Part shown: positions 9,830 through 20,821 of the stretch, in pieces
Numbering within the stretch: position 1 is the first letter of the stretch
Layout of the letters: every line of letters begins with the position of its first letter
DNA from: Lepiota brunneoincarnata
Taxonomy: Eukaryota > Basidiomycota > Agaricomycetes > Agaricales > Agaricaceae
Length of the DNA: 64,000 nt
Assembly: GCA_023014365.1 (NCBI GenBank)
Contig: JAEBUN010000005.1
Span: 1,178,001 to 1,242,000, forward strand
Direction of reading: 5' to 3'
The notes under the pieces: generated by a model
Told to the model about the DNA's origin: nothing
The model's database searches: none
What the model saw: only the letters and a program-made list of their open reading frames with translations
Translations under genes and position numbers: made by a program

Positions 9830-11249
9830 TCAGACTTCTGGAGCACCTGTGTATCGGCCAGGTAATGGCATTTGTGGAGGTGCATGCCCTACCTGTGCAG
9901 AGGACCCGTGGAAAGTGTTGGAGCTGATATTCGGAGGTGGGGGAGAACTAGTAGCGGTGGGGGTATAGACTGAGCTGGGAACAGGAGCGGGAGTGGAAGG
10001 GAAAGTGCTGGGGTCGGATGGATCCTAAACACAATCAGACACGAGAAAAAGCAAAGTACGCGAGTGGAAGACATACATAGAGCCTCTGAGACTGAGAAGC
10101 AGGATATGGACTTGTGGTGGGAGTGTAAACCATCCCGGGGTCGGGGTTGTACGGAGCTGGTGTATACGGTATCGTATTGAAAGTGGATGAGGTTGGTTTT
10201 CCTCGGCGCTGGCGACGGAGGAAGAAAAAGAGAAGACCGGCAACCAAGGCCAAGCCGACAATGCCTCCGATAACGCCTCCAGCGATGGCCCCAGCGTTCG
10301 AGCCAGAATCAGAACTGGAAACGGAATCGCTGTTGGCATCAGTGGTGGAAGTCCTGCTAGGCCGGGAAGTCGAGAGTGTCGCGCTGGTACCAGGAGGAAA
10401 AGTGAAGCTAGTGCCGCGAATAGTGCCGCTCGTAGGGGTTGGAACAGCTGTAGACTCGGGACGGTCTGGTAATGACTTGTTGAGGTGTTTGTCAATACAA
10501 GCAAGCTGTCACTTACTCGCTAGGTTTTGCGCTATAGTCACATTGAAGCCGTTGGAGGCCTGGTTTTTTTCTGAGTAAGGGAGTCGATTCAGTGCAAAAA
10601 ATTCCACTTACTGCAACATCTGCATAAGCCCAAGCGGGAACTCTTACTCCGTCTGGAATTGCCTGAGGAAAACTACGGACGACTTAGGATTGTTCCATGT
10701 GGTTCCACAAACCACTCACACATTATTGTAAACGTTGGTACAATTTGGACGGTACTCGTCCCAGCTGTGGCATCAAATTAGTGTGATGTATCGCAGGAGA
10801 AAAGGGCGAGGCATACGTGATCCAGTTCCTTGACTGGCATCCCGCACAAGCGCTGAGCATTGAATAATAGACCGAACTACAACGACATGAGTTTTGGACG
10901 GCCCGCGATGGCCCAAGATACACAAATCCCTGTTGAAGCGGGTCGAGAGTGAAAACTAATTTTGCACGTTGCACGTCAATCCAACATCACATCACTGAAT
11001 CGGTTTGTTAGTTGTAAATACTCACCACCTCCGTTGCATGCACCCGCCAAGTTAGCAGTGACTTTACATGGGTCGTCGCCTACGGAGTTGAAGGCCTATA
11101 TGATTGAGGGGTTTGCGGGGCGCACGGTGGTTGCAGGAAGACACAGTACTTACCCAGTTGAATGCGGTCGAAGTACAAACCACATTAGATATAATCTGGG
11201 CCGTCACGGAGGGGAGGAAGCCAATTGCCAAGTATACGAGGCGGGGCAT
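9830..11249 (-). CDS. Single-pass membrane protein with Cys-rich ectodomain, family copy 3
   Basis: Function unknown; the best-preserved member of the tandem family. The start is the ATG ending at 11249. The signal peptide MPRLVYLAIGFLPSVTA leads to mature QIISNVVCTSTAFNWV. Exons then carry GDDPCKVTANLAG, FVYLGPSRAVQNSC, the core CRCSSVYYSMLSACAGCQ, WDEYRPNCTNVY and SFPQAIPDGVRVPAWAY. A Thr/Ser-rich stalk (TSATLSTSRPSRTSTT) precedes a Gly-rich TM helix, GAIAGGVIGGIVGLALVAG. The stop-transfer is RRQRRGK. The tail is rich in Pro, Tyr and Ser (YTPAPYNPDPGMVY) and ends RYTGAPEV. One intron lies just before DPSDPSTFPSTP. The extracellular stalk is likely heavily O-glycosylated; that is inference from composition. 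Confidence 0.8.
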
Positions 11250-11631
11250 GGCGGAAGGGGGAAGCGACCGCGGTTTAGCTCAAGGCCCAAAACGAGTGGA
11301 CGTTTTTGAGTAATTAGGCTTGATGACCCTGGGGATTTGCCTGATTCGTGGGTGCCCATCAAACTGGAGGCCCCAACATTGATGACCGCTCACCCTTGGT
11401 TCCGAGATATGCAGGACATCAGCTGTGTCTGAGCCAGCACAAGTATAGCTGCAATAACTTGATTCAAGTACAACCAAATCCCAAGGCTGCCCGTATTTGC
11501 AGGCGACAAGGGTCGGGTATTGGGCCCGTGTCGGACGGAAATGACAAACACTGCAGCACAGCTTTTTTGAGAGGCACGTGTGCACAGGACTGATGACCCA
11601 GTGACCGGTGTGACTTGTATTCACTATTTAT
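11250..11631. other. Intergenic between family copy 3 and the aldo-keto reductase
   Basis: A stretch of 382 bp between two minus-strand genes. It holds the reductase 3' end and the copy 3 promoter. I see no open frame that resembles a known protein on either strand. Confidence 0.5.
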
Positions 11632-12618
11632 TTACTCATTAAACACATCACGCATAAAGATCCTCTTGTGAAGCTTTGACCCAGTTTGGTCAATGGACCC
11701 GATTTCCTCCTCCGTCAAATCAGGCACATTCTTGGTGTCCAGGAATTCTTTTATCCGAGAAACCTTGCTTGAAGTGCTAGGTGCACACGCTATGTTTAGG
11801 AACTCTCACCGCAAACGACCACGTGGAGACTCACGTTATGACCACAGCATCTTTCTGTAAGAGCCACTTGGTGAGGACCTGACCTTCGGTGACTGGGGCA
11901 CCACTGAGTTTGCTCAAGCCGGGTTCGAATCGTGGGCAAAACATCCTTCAACGGCCCGTCGGGCACACGAGCAACGGGAGTCTGACCTCCATAGGAGGCG
12001 ATCTTGATGCCATTCTTCCGGCATAATTCGACGATAGGTTCCGCGGCCTTCCAGACATATGGATGCAACTCGATCTATGTACCCTCAGTCACTGTCGCAG
12101 AGCACTCAAGATACAGGGAACGTTACCTGATTGACAGATGGAATTATAGTTGCCTCTGGCAGGATTTTATTCAGATCCTCCACTTTGAAGTTGGACACCC
12201 CAACAGACTTGGCGAGTCCTTCGGTCTTGAGTGCCTCGACCTGCTTCCAGACATCTCTCAGCTTGCTCCCTTCCCTGTATGGTACTGGAGTGTGGATGAG
12301 AAAAAGGTCGACATATTCCATCCCAAGCTCTTTGAGTGATTGAACGAGTGTGTCTCTGACTGTCTCTCCAGGTTCCAAGTGGAACCGGAGTTTGGTAGTG
12401 ACAAAGAACTCTGAACGTGGCCTCTCAGAGAGCCTGATACCCTCTCCAAGAGATACTTCGTTCTCGTACAATTGTGCCCCATCAAGATGGGTGACGCCGG
12501 TGTCGATGGCCTGGCGCACCAACTCGGACGCATCTCTGCGGTACAAAGCTGTCCCCGTTCCAAAACCCAGCCAAGGGATACGAGTATTGTCGTTGAGGAT
12601 GAAATCGATTCTGGACAT
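11632..12618 (-). CDS. Aldo/keto reductase, with one apparent frame break
   Basis: NADPH-dependent reductase of aldehydes or ketones; the substrate cannot be read from the sequence. The start ATG ends at 12618 (MSRIDFILNDNTRIPWLGFG). Family motifs follow: AIDTGVTHLDGAQLYENE with the catalytic Asp/Tyr region, FVTTKLRFH (Lys), EYVDLFLIHTPVP (His) and AKSVGVSNFKVEDL. After an intron come IELHPYVWKAAEPI and IKIASYGGQTPVARV. At about 11914-11917, TIRTRL changes frame to SKLSGAPVTEGQVLTKW. One base too many (CTTGAGC) explains it, and no intron fits. A final exon after an intron ends TEEEIGSIDQ..., FMRDVFNE, stop. The gene sits between membrane-family copies 3 and 4 and differs from them in kind. 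Confidence 0.88.
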
Positions 12619-13095
12619 AACTAATAGAGCTGCAAGTAAAGAGGATGCGATAGGTTGGTAAGAGAAAGTGTGATACCCCCCCCCCCTCCAATTATTTATC
12701 TCTTAGAGACTGTTCGCCATGTGTGAATTTGCCACTTGTGCGATATTGTGCTTCTCGACTCTCGAGTCCCGTCCATTTGCGCCGGCCCTAAATATTTGAC
12801 TCCTTGTTTCCCACACACCCCAATTTGTGTCTTTACATCTTTTAACAACTACGCAGGCGCTGTTCTACCACATGCCGGGCTGCCCCTCGACATTGGCACT
12901 CCTTCATCTCAGCAGCCTCAGATCGAATGTTGCATTCTTTGGCCGATCACAGTGGTATCCATACCGATGACTGCTGTCGGTCACCTAATGTATCAACATC
13001 GTTAAAATTGTCAATTAAAACATAGTTGGTATGTAATGTATTTAGCAATGGTATCTGTTTGGCTATGTCAAGTGTCTCTTGAGGCCAACAGGTTC
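12619..13095. other. Intergenic, promoter of the aldo-keto reductase
   Basis: A stretch of 477 bp with an uninterrupted C run at 12677-12685. No gene-like open frame or RNA gene was seen. Confidence 0.5.
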
Positions 13096-14011
13096 CTAAC
13101 CAGCTCTATTAGTATGTTTTGGGCAAGTGAGTTGGATTGCACTGACAAAAAGGCTGTTTCCTTGTGATGATTGCGGGTGATGGGTAAGCGAAGCCTGGAA
13201 CATTGGAGGAGGCTCGATGCCATACACGGCTCTGTACGCCGCGGACGGAGCAATTCTTCGCCTGCGTCTCCGAACGATCCACCAGAGTATCAGACCTCCA
13301 ATCAAGAGAAGTGCAGCCAAACCCCCTATAGTTCCACCGACGATCGCACCTGTCGTTCTCGTTCGTCGACCAGGCGGGACACTTGCGGTAGGCGATGTTT
13401 CTGTTGCTATAGCTGAGCTTGGTAATTTGTTGAGCCCAGCTTGTTCAGAACGCGAGGAAGCGGGAAGCGAGGAATTGGAAATGATGCCCAGAGAAATTGT
13501 GGTGGGGATTGTCTGCGATGCGGGCGCCATGGAATGGTGAGTAGAGCTGGGCTGGGGGGAAGGTGTGCTGTTGGATGACTGGAGGGCTAGCGGCGATGGT
13601 GTGGATGCGGGTGGTTGAGGGGTCGGTGGTGTCTGTCTCGAGGTGGATTCTGATGGTGTTCGTGTCGTGGTGGGGTGAGGTTTAGAACTGGTAGTGGTAC
13701 TTGAGTCTTGTGGTGTAGATGTGTTTGTGTTTCCGGTTTTTGTTGTGGGCACTGAAGATGAACGTGTGGCTGTCTTGGTTGGATTCGGAGTGGATGATCC
13801 TTGCTCGCCCTACAAGGGAAAAGCTAAACTTTGCCGAATGACTCGTCAAAGCCAGGCGACGCACGCTGAGAGAAGTAGTTGAAGGCATAGAAGCACAGAG
13901 AATCAATTCTGGGAGAATGAGAAGTAACAGCAAACAGCTCTGCGCTGAAATAGAAAGACAGGATCGTAAACTGCGAGGGTGCAAGGGACGTAATTTTGAA
14001 GAGGGGTGCAT
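13096..14011 (-). CDS. Ser/Thr/Pro-rich single-pass membrane protein, family copy 4 without Cys module
   Basis: Function unknown. The start ATG ends at 14011. The first exon has a basic N-terminus and a hydrophobic stretch (SCLLLLLILPELILCAS) that can act as a signal peptide or anchor. A 55-nt intron (gtgcgtcg...ttgtag) joins it in frame to GEQGSSTPNPTKTATRSSS. About 130 residues of Thr/Ser/Pro stalk follow, then a Gly-rich TM helix (GAIVGGTIGGLAALLLIGG), a very basic RRRRRRIAPS, and a short tail with GIEPPPMFQASL. It shares stalk, TM style and orientation with copies 1-3 but lacks their CxC...C..CQ module. It may be a truncated relative or an independent mucin-like sensor. The C-terminal end is the least certain part. 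Confidence 0.65.
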
Positions 14012-14450
14012 AGGATTAAAACTCGCGTCTGGCCTGGAGAAAGGGGGTGAAGAGCTAGGGGGGAGATCTAGGTGGATGGAAGGGGTAGTTATGGGTTTCT
14101 TCGTATCAGGTGGCTGATGCCTAAGTATGCTTGCGGGGCGAAGAGACGATACTCATCAGAATGCTGCGTCGGCTCCCATGCACACATATATAACCATCAT
14201 GTCCTTTTGTGCTTCCACCGCATTGTTACTGTTGTTTCCATGTATAGATGATGAGGTGCAAACGCCGGAAGATGGAACAAGAAGCGGTTGGCGGCTGTGC
14301 GAAACTGATCTGACGGCTAATCTTGGCTGATGGTGACGCCGTGGCTGCTCAGTCACGTTCTGGGAATGTATTTGTCAGACTGTGCAGTTCAAGCCACCGC
14401 CGAGCACCAGTCCCATCACCCAAATTATCGTCGTTCCTCAAGACCCGCAA
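14012..14450. other. Divergent promoter region, membrane protein / ribosomal protein L7
   Basis: A stretch of 439 bp between two divergently transcribed genes. It must drive a highly expressed ribosomal protein gene on the plus side. I did not find a repeat or RNA gene. Confidence 0.5.
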
Positions 14451-15651
14451 TGGCCCCCTCCACCACGTACGTTCCTTGATTATCCTGATGCATTCAGCAC
14501 ACTGATGCGTATCTGCTGTTAAAATAGCGTCCCGAGTGCTTCGGTCAGCTAGAAATTCGAACTGAACTATCGATATATTAAATCTTTTTAACAGGAAATT
14601 GAAGTGCCGGAGACTCTCCTCAAGAAACGCAAACAAAACGAAAAAGCCCGGGAGGAGCGCCTTGCTTCAGCAGCCGCAGCTCGTAAGGTGAGCTTAGACT
14701 ATCCGTCAGAAATCGGCGCTTCTATTGGAGAGGATGTATACATTATATTTTCGACATGTGGCTAGTGGGACTTTCTTCACCGTGTTGCCGTCAAATCCAT
14801 CTTTCGGGACTGATCCTTGTCTTTTGCTTTCGGTTGGGCGCGAAACTCATTCCGTGCTAATTATACCTCCAGGCCCAAAAGGCGAAGCGCGGGGTCATCT
14901 TCAAGCGTGCGGAATCCTATGTGAAAGAGTACCTCTCCAAAGAGAAGGAGGAGATCCGTTTGAAGCGTGCTGCCCGTGCCTCGGGCGATTTCTACGTTCC
15001 CGCACAGCCCAAGGTTTATTTTGTTATCCGTATTCGTGGGTGAGCGCATTCTCCTGCCGTTGCAGTGAGCTGGATTTGACGACTTTCAGTGTTAATGAAA
15101 TCGCCCCCAAGCCCCGAAAAATCCTGCAGCTCCTGCGGCTTTTGCAGATCAACAATGGTGTGTTCGTGAAGGCCACTCGTGCCACCCAACAGATGCTCCG
15201 CCTTGTAGAGCCCTATGTGACATACGGGTAAGATTGCCATCCTTCCACCAAGTTTCAAATCAGAACCAACTGCCGGCAGCGAACCCAACCTCAAGTCGAT
15301 CCGTGAACTGATCTACAAGCGTGGATATGGCAAAGTCAACAAACAACGTATTCCCCTCACCAATAACGGCGTCATCGAGGAATCGCTTGGCAAGTTCGAT
15401 ATCCTTTGCGTTGAAGATCTTGTGCACGAGATCACCACCGCTGGTCCTAACTTCAAGCAGGCATGTATATCGATGGATGCACGGGGTTATCCTCTGATCT
15501 TTGTTTCAAGGCATCCAACTTTTTGTGGCCCTTCAAGCTTTCTAACCCCACAGGCGGCTGGAGGACACGCAAGTTCAAGCACTATGTCCAGGGAGGTGAT
15601 TTCGGTGATCGGGAAACGAGCATCAACAAACTTATCCGGCAAATGAACTGA
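14451..15651 (+). CDS. RPL7: 60S ribosomal protein L7 (uL30)
   Basis: Component of the large cytoplasmic ribosomal subunit. The start ATG at 14451 gives MAPSTT, which an intron splits after 17 coding bases. The second exon is very small (VPSAS). Further exons give [91 protein letters not shown] and [17 protein letters not shown]. The gene ends [16 protein letters not shown], the expected C-terminus. All joins keep frame. Six introns in a small gene is usual for basidiomycete ribosomal protein genes. Intron 14688-14872 is 185 nt, about three times longer than the others. Confidence 0.96.
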
Positions 15652-15959
15652 ACTGTTCTCCTGGGTGCGTTGTGCGATAACACTTGAGTAGGGGGTCGAC
15701 TGTGGTTGAGTTGGACAGCAGACGTACATGCATAATGCTAAAATACTCTTTCCCGCTTCTGTACACAATTGCATATGTCTATGACTCTATGCCTAAGGTG
15801 TTGTTACTCCCGCAAAGCCCTGTGCTCGGGGTCGTGTTTAAGAGCTTCAGCACACGTAGCCTGGGACACTCCAGGGTCGTAGGGACCGGAGTATACGAAT
15901 GTGGAGCTATAAAAATGGGAGCTCGGTGTTCCGCGTCCTTATCTTCTCCACTCACCAGC
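15652..15959. other. Intergenic, RPL7 terminator and carbonic anhydrase promoter
   Basis: A stretch of 308 bp between two plus-strand genes. Nothing else is recognised in it. Confidence 0.5.
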
Positions 15960-16807
15960 ATGTCTCTGCCTGGTCCAACACGTCATGACTCCATCAACCG
16001 TACGCTCGCGTCCAATACTCGGTGGGCAGCAGACGTGAGGCAAGCTGAACCAGACTTCTTCGGGGAGTGTCTGAAGGGCCAGTCTCCTCATGTCTGATCT
16101 TTCTCTATCTTAATGTTGTTCTTGTAGCCTGATATCCTAGACAGATTTTATGGATTGGTTGTGCAGATTCCCGGGTTCCCGAATCGGTCGTCACTGGTTC
16201 CAAGCCAGGTGATATATTTGTTCACAGAAACATCGCAAAGTAAGTTGCTCCCTGTCTCCAATGGCGAGTACACCTAACGGGGCCCTTTTGCACAGTCAAC
16301 TCCACCTGGACGACGAGAATGTCTTGTCGGCTCTGACATACGCCGTTGACTTTTTGGGCGTGGAGCACGGTGCTCTTTTCCCTTTGATACCCCTTGATAC
16401 CAGTCCAACCGTTTCTCCCCCTCCAAACAGTTGTCATTGTTGGTCACACTGAGTGTGGTGGTGCGGCAGCATGCCTAGAAGCTGCTCAGAAACCCGGCTT
16501 TAACCTTGAAGGTCCAATCGCAACTATTCCAACTCTTCCCGTTGAAGCACCTCTTAACCGTTGGCTTGCGCCTATGACCAAGCTTGTTGGTTCCCTGGGC
16601 CTCTCGGCCACTCCCCGTAATGAGGCACTTCCTCTCGTGGTCGAGGAGAACGTGAAGCGCCAAGTCGAGAGCCTCTGCAAGACCACCACCATTGTGAATG
16701 CCTGGACGAAGGGTACTCCGAAAGGTCAAGATGTTTGGGTTCACGGATGGGTGTATGATATTGGGACGGGTAAATTGAAGGACCTCAACGTCTCGAGGGG
16801 ACCTTAG
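15960..16807 (+). CDS. Beta-class carbonic anhydrase
   Basis: Interconverts CO2 and bicarbonate with a zinc ion. The start ATG at 15960 gives [16 protein letters not shown] and [15 protein letters not shown]. After an intron comes [15 protein letters not shown], which holds the first zinc Cys and the Asp/Arg pair. [10 protein letters not shown] follows, then [21 protein letters not shown]. The next exon gives [14 protein letters not shown] with the zinc His and second Cys. The C-terminal region [17 protein letters not shown] is typical of the family. Introns are about 50-60 nt and keep frame. There is no clear targeting peptide, so a cytosolic enzyme is likely. Confidence 0.95.
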
Positions 16808-16998
16808 ACGGGTTCAATGTTTCTTGATGTAAGGCTAGCAAATAGAGAACATGTAAAAGACACTATGTATATCCAATGGAAAGCACATGTTGATGTCACA
16901 GTCCTTTGTGGTATACTCCAATTCAAGGCTCCCCACATTTTTTAGTTCACCATCTTCACGGGTTAAGCAAGCCCCCTCTCCATTCGTTCGTTCCACCC

Positions 16999-18525
16999 AT
17001 GTCTGGCCAACCTGAACGTCTGCTGGTCCAAATTGCGTCGTACAATACAAACCTGCAAGGCGTCCTAGGCCTCCCGCAGGACCTCGTGGACTGGCTGGCC
17101 CCAACACTCCGAGTCTCCCACTTTCTGGCAAAGGATAGGAGAGCACCCGACATTGTCGCTGTTGGCTTCCAAGAGCTCTTGCCCTTACACCTCGGATGTA
17201 CGTTTTCTAGGCTAGCGTCTACCCCCGTTACAACTGACGAGCAGCTGGGACTAGTGTTTGGATTCTCCAAAGCCGTGATTGAGAGCAGAAATGCTCTTAT
17301 TTTATCACAGATAGAAGCACACGCGCCGAACAAGGAACGGTACTCGCTCATTGCAAAGGTGGTGAACGTCGGCGTCGCACTCCTTGTCTATGGACGTGAT
17401 GATGGCGTTGCACGTCATACTTGTGATGTGCAAACACAGTGGACTGGCTGTGGCCCGCTCTTCATGGGCAACAAGGGCGCTGTTGGCGTGAGGTTTCGGG
17501 TTTCAAACCCGGATGAGGGTGCTGGGGAGACCTATACGTGTGTTTTTGTCCTTGTTGCCGGTTGCGACGCTAACTCCATTTTTGCGTTCTTTCCTACGTT
17601 TCATGGAACAGGTTCGTCAATGCCCATTTGTCCCCGTTTGCTCACCGAGTCGCGCGTCGGAATGCAGACTATGAATATATTGTACGAACGCTGTTGTTTC
17701 CTCCCGTCAAACCCGAGGATAGGACCCCTAGCACGATTTACCAGACATCACATTTGTTCGTGCTGGGAGATCTCAACTACAGGCTTGAGCTACCTAGCAC
17801 ACATCCGAAATATGCGATCAGCAAGCTTCCCGAGTTTTCTGAAGCCCTGTCGTCGGAGACGCTGCGAGAAGAACTTAAAGAATATGACCAGCTGACAGTG
17901 GAGAAGAGGAAAGGCAATGTCCTCGTCGGCCTCCGTGAGGGAGATTTCTGGAAATTCAAGTGTAGCTACAAGTATCTTCCTGGGGAGGTCGATAAGTACA
18001 GGTAAGGGCAGTCGTACTCTGCATTGTATTGGTACTAAAATTCTAGTCTTCAGTCTGTCGCGAACGCCGTCATGGACTGATCGTGTCCTGTACACTACCT
18101 TCACCGATTCTGCCGAGGACACTGCCAGGAGTAATATCACCAATGTGCTGTATACAACGATACCTTCCTATACCACCTCCGATCATGTGCGTCATGATTT
18201 CATCTCGCCAGCTGCAATTTTTGTTCACAGCCGTTTGCAGAAACCCATTGTTTCCCTTCTTCTTATGCCTCAAGCTACAGCTGTCAAACATTCATCAGTA
18301 CCCCAAATCCAATTACCAGTGTCGTATCAACCCACCCCTGATCCACGGGCAGTGTTAAAGAGATACATTGGACGGTTTATTGGCCGTTTTGTTGGCATCA
18401 TTTGGTGGATCCTAACCCTGCTTGGCGCAGGCTCTGGTGCTGTTGGAATCTTCAACTTTATCGTGGGGGTTGGTGCGTGGACTTGGTATAGGAATAGGTC
18501 GCCTTTGGCCAACAGCAACGTTTAA
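16999..18525 (+). CDS. Tail-anchored inositol polyphosphate 5-phosphatase (Inp54-like)
   Basis: Removes the 5-phosphate of phosphoinositides such as PI(4,5)P2. The start ATG at 16999 gives MSGQPERLLVQIASYNTNLQ. Motifs in order are DIVAVGFQELLPLHL (catalytic Glu region), MGNKGAVGVRF, FVNAHLSPFAHRVARRN, HLFVLGDLNYRLELP, DKYSLSRTPSWTDRVLY and, after an intron, TSDHKPIVSLLL. The C-terminus has a basic segment and a single hydrophobic helix (GIIWWILTLLGAGSGAVG) followed by WTWYRNRSPLANSNV. This end acts as a tail anchor in yeast Inp54, which places that enzyme in the ER membrane. Three introns keep frame throughout. The enzyme class is clear; the lipid specificity is inferred from architecture. 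Confidence 0.93.
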
Positions 18526-18658
18526 GGCGTTTCCTGTTGACTACTATATGTATCATAATATAGTGTTTTTATAATGCAGTGCATTATGTAATTGTGACAT
18601 CGGGGGTAACAGTCCACTGCTGAGTTCGTCCGACCAACTTTGTTTTGTTCCTGCTGCC

Positions 18659-20553
18659 ATGGCTGCTCTCGCATCGTACGCCGTTTACGGTCTCGTCAGT
18701 CCGAGAAGCAGTGCTCACACCAACTTTTCAGACTCTTACCCCAACCAGTCCATGCACCCAGTATCTCTGACGATGAAGGCCAGGCCCAAGTATCCTCTCA
18801 ATCAGTCATCGCCCGGCCTGTAGTCCCGCCCTATGGCCAACGAAGAGGGTGGAAACCAGTGACCCAGGACGACTTTGGTGGGTTTCCGGCTTTGTCGCGT
18901 CTTTACATTTCTAATGATAGCTTAAGGTGACGGCGGTTCCTATCCTGAATGCCATGTTGCACAATATCCCCTTGGGATGGGTAAGAAGAAGGTGCGTTTC
19001 AGAAGGATAATCGGCCAGGGTTTCTGTTAATAGGCCATAGGCGTCCTCTGGCAATACGCTTGCTCTGCAAGTCGATAGCGAGGGAAACGTGAGATACGAC
19101 GCAATTGCACAACAAGGTCAACGTGCAGGGAAGATTGTGCAATCCCAATTCAAAGACCTTGTTCCCCTTGCACATCGTAAGGATCTCACGGAGGAGCAGC
19201 GGTTGATGGAGCGACCTTCTGAGGAGGAGGTGCAGGCGACAGCGGAGAGGACCAAGGCTGCTTTGGAAAAATTGGTAAACGGGAAGATCAAGGCCGCGCA
19301 ACCTAAAAATGTCCCAGATGCTCAAGGGAAGACGAGCTTTGTACGGTATACCCCTGGTCAACAAGCAAATGAAGGGGCACTGAAACAACGAATCATCAAA
19401 ATGACCGAGGTTGTTGAAGACCCACTGGAACCCCCGCGTTTCAAACACAAGAAAATTCCTCGTGGACCACCAAGTCCACCGCCTCCAGTACTGAGGAGTC
19501 CCCCACGGAAGGCGACAGTAGCCGAACAAAAGGAGTGGATGATTCCACCATGTATATCCAATTGGAAAAATAACAAGGGTTTTACCATCCCCCTTGACAA
19601 GCGCCTTGCAGCTGATGGTCGGGGTCTCCAAGATGTACGTCACTCTGTTATACGCCCTGCACCTTTCCTAATTTTGCTTCAAGGTTCATATCAATGACAA
19701 TTTTGCCAAATTTTCCGAGGCTTTATTCATCGCCGATCGCCACGCTAGAGAAGAAGTTCGACAGCGTTCTCTGATGCAACAGAAACTTGCACAGAAGGAG
19801 AAAGAGGCCAAGGAAGAGAACCTACGGATGTTAGCGCAACGGGCTCGTGAAGAGCGTAGTGGCATCGCGCCGAAACCATCTGTTCGGAGTCAAGCTGCTA
19901 TGAAGTCGTCATTAGCAGCATACGGAAGCGGCAGTGAATCGGGAAGCAATGCAGGGTCTGGCTCAGAATCGGAGGATAGCGCCGAGGATGAGGACGCACG
20001 CAAGATTCGCGACCAGATGAGAGTGGAGAAGAGGAGGGAGCGGGAGCGGGAGATGCGCATGAATAACATGGGACAGGAACAGCGGGCGAAGATGTTGGCA
20101 CGACAGCAGAATCGCGATATCTCTGAGAAAATTGCTCTTGGTCTTGCGAAACCCACCATGTCGAAGGAGTCGATGTTGGATTCACGCCTCTTCAACCAGG
20201 AGTCATTATCCAACACCTTTGGGGATGATGAGTCGTACAACCTATACGACCGACCTTTGTTTCATGGTTCAACGGCCGCCGCTGCGATATACAAGGCTAG
20301 AGGAAATATCACAGAAGGCAACGATGATTCGTTTGGTGGTGGCACCGAAGAGGGGATCGGAAACGCTCTCAACAATGATAGGTTCGGTATTGGCCAACCC
20401 CAGGCCGGGTTCGAGGGTGCCAAGGAGCAAGAGGTCCGCGAGGGGCCCGTACAGTTCGAGAAGGACACCGGCGATGTCTTCGGTCTAAACCAGTTCCTAG
20501 ACGAGGCCAAGACTGGCAAGAAACGAGGGTTAGATTCTACAGTGCAAGTCTAA
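18659..20553 (+). CDS. PRP45: SNW-domain pre-mRNA splicing factor (Prp45/SKIP)
   Basis: A spliceosome component that stays with the catalytic centre and also acts in transcription in animals (SKIP/SNW1). The start ATG at 18659 gives MAALAS. An intron of 50-60 nt joins it to LLPQPVHAPSISDDEG. Further features are PPYGQRRGWKPVTQDDFG, LALQVDSEGNVRYDAIAQQ and DLVPLAHRKDLTEEQ. The signature PPCISNWKNNKGFTIPLDKR is followed by INDNFAKFSEALFIADRHA. An acidic/Ser stretch and an Arg/Glu-rich coiled region with NRDISEKIALGL lead to SRLFNQESLSNTF and YNLYDRPLFHGSTAA. The end GDVFGLNQFLDEAK is typical. The reading frame is intact. Confidence 0.96.
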
Positions 20554-20821
20554 TCTGTTTTGGTTTTGTGCATGGCTATACTCACTCCTTGACCTCCAGC
20601 GGCGGCTCAAGGAAACGACAACAGCTGGGCAAGGCTGAGGACAGAGAGTAAAAATTTTGCAGCCTGACTATTTATGTATTTTCCTATATGTCGAGTAAAT
20701 ACCTTAATTGCATCATTAAATTTGGCCGGCATTGTCCGACTACGCCAAATCCAAAATTTGGCAGAGGCACGCGGCTCACCCGACACCTCACCTCCTCCTC
20801 CTGCCGGGATGCCAGAGCAAA

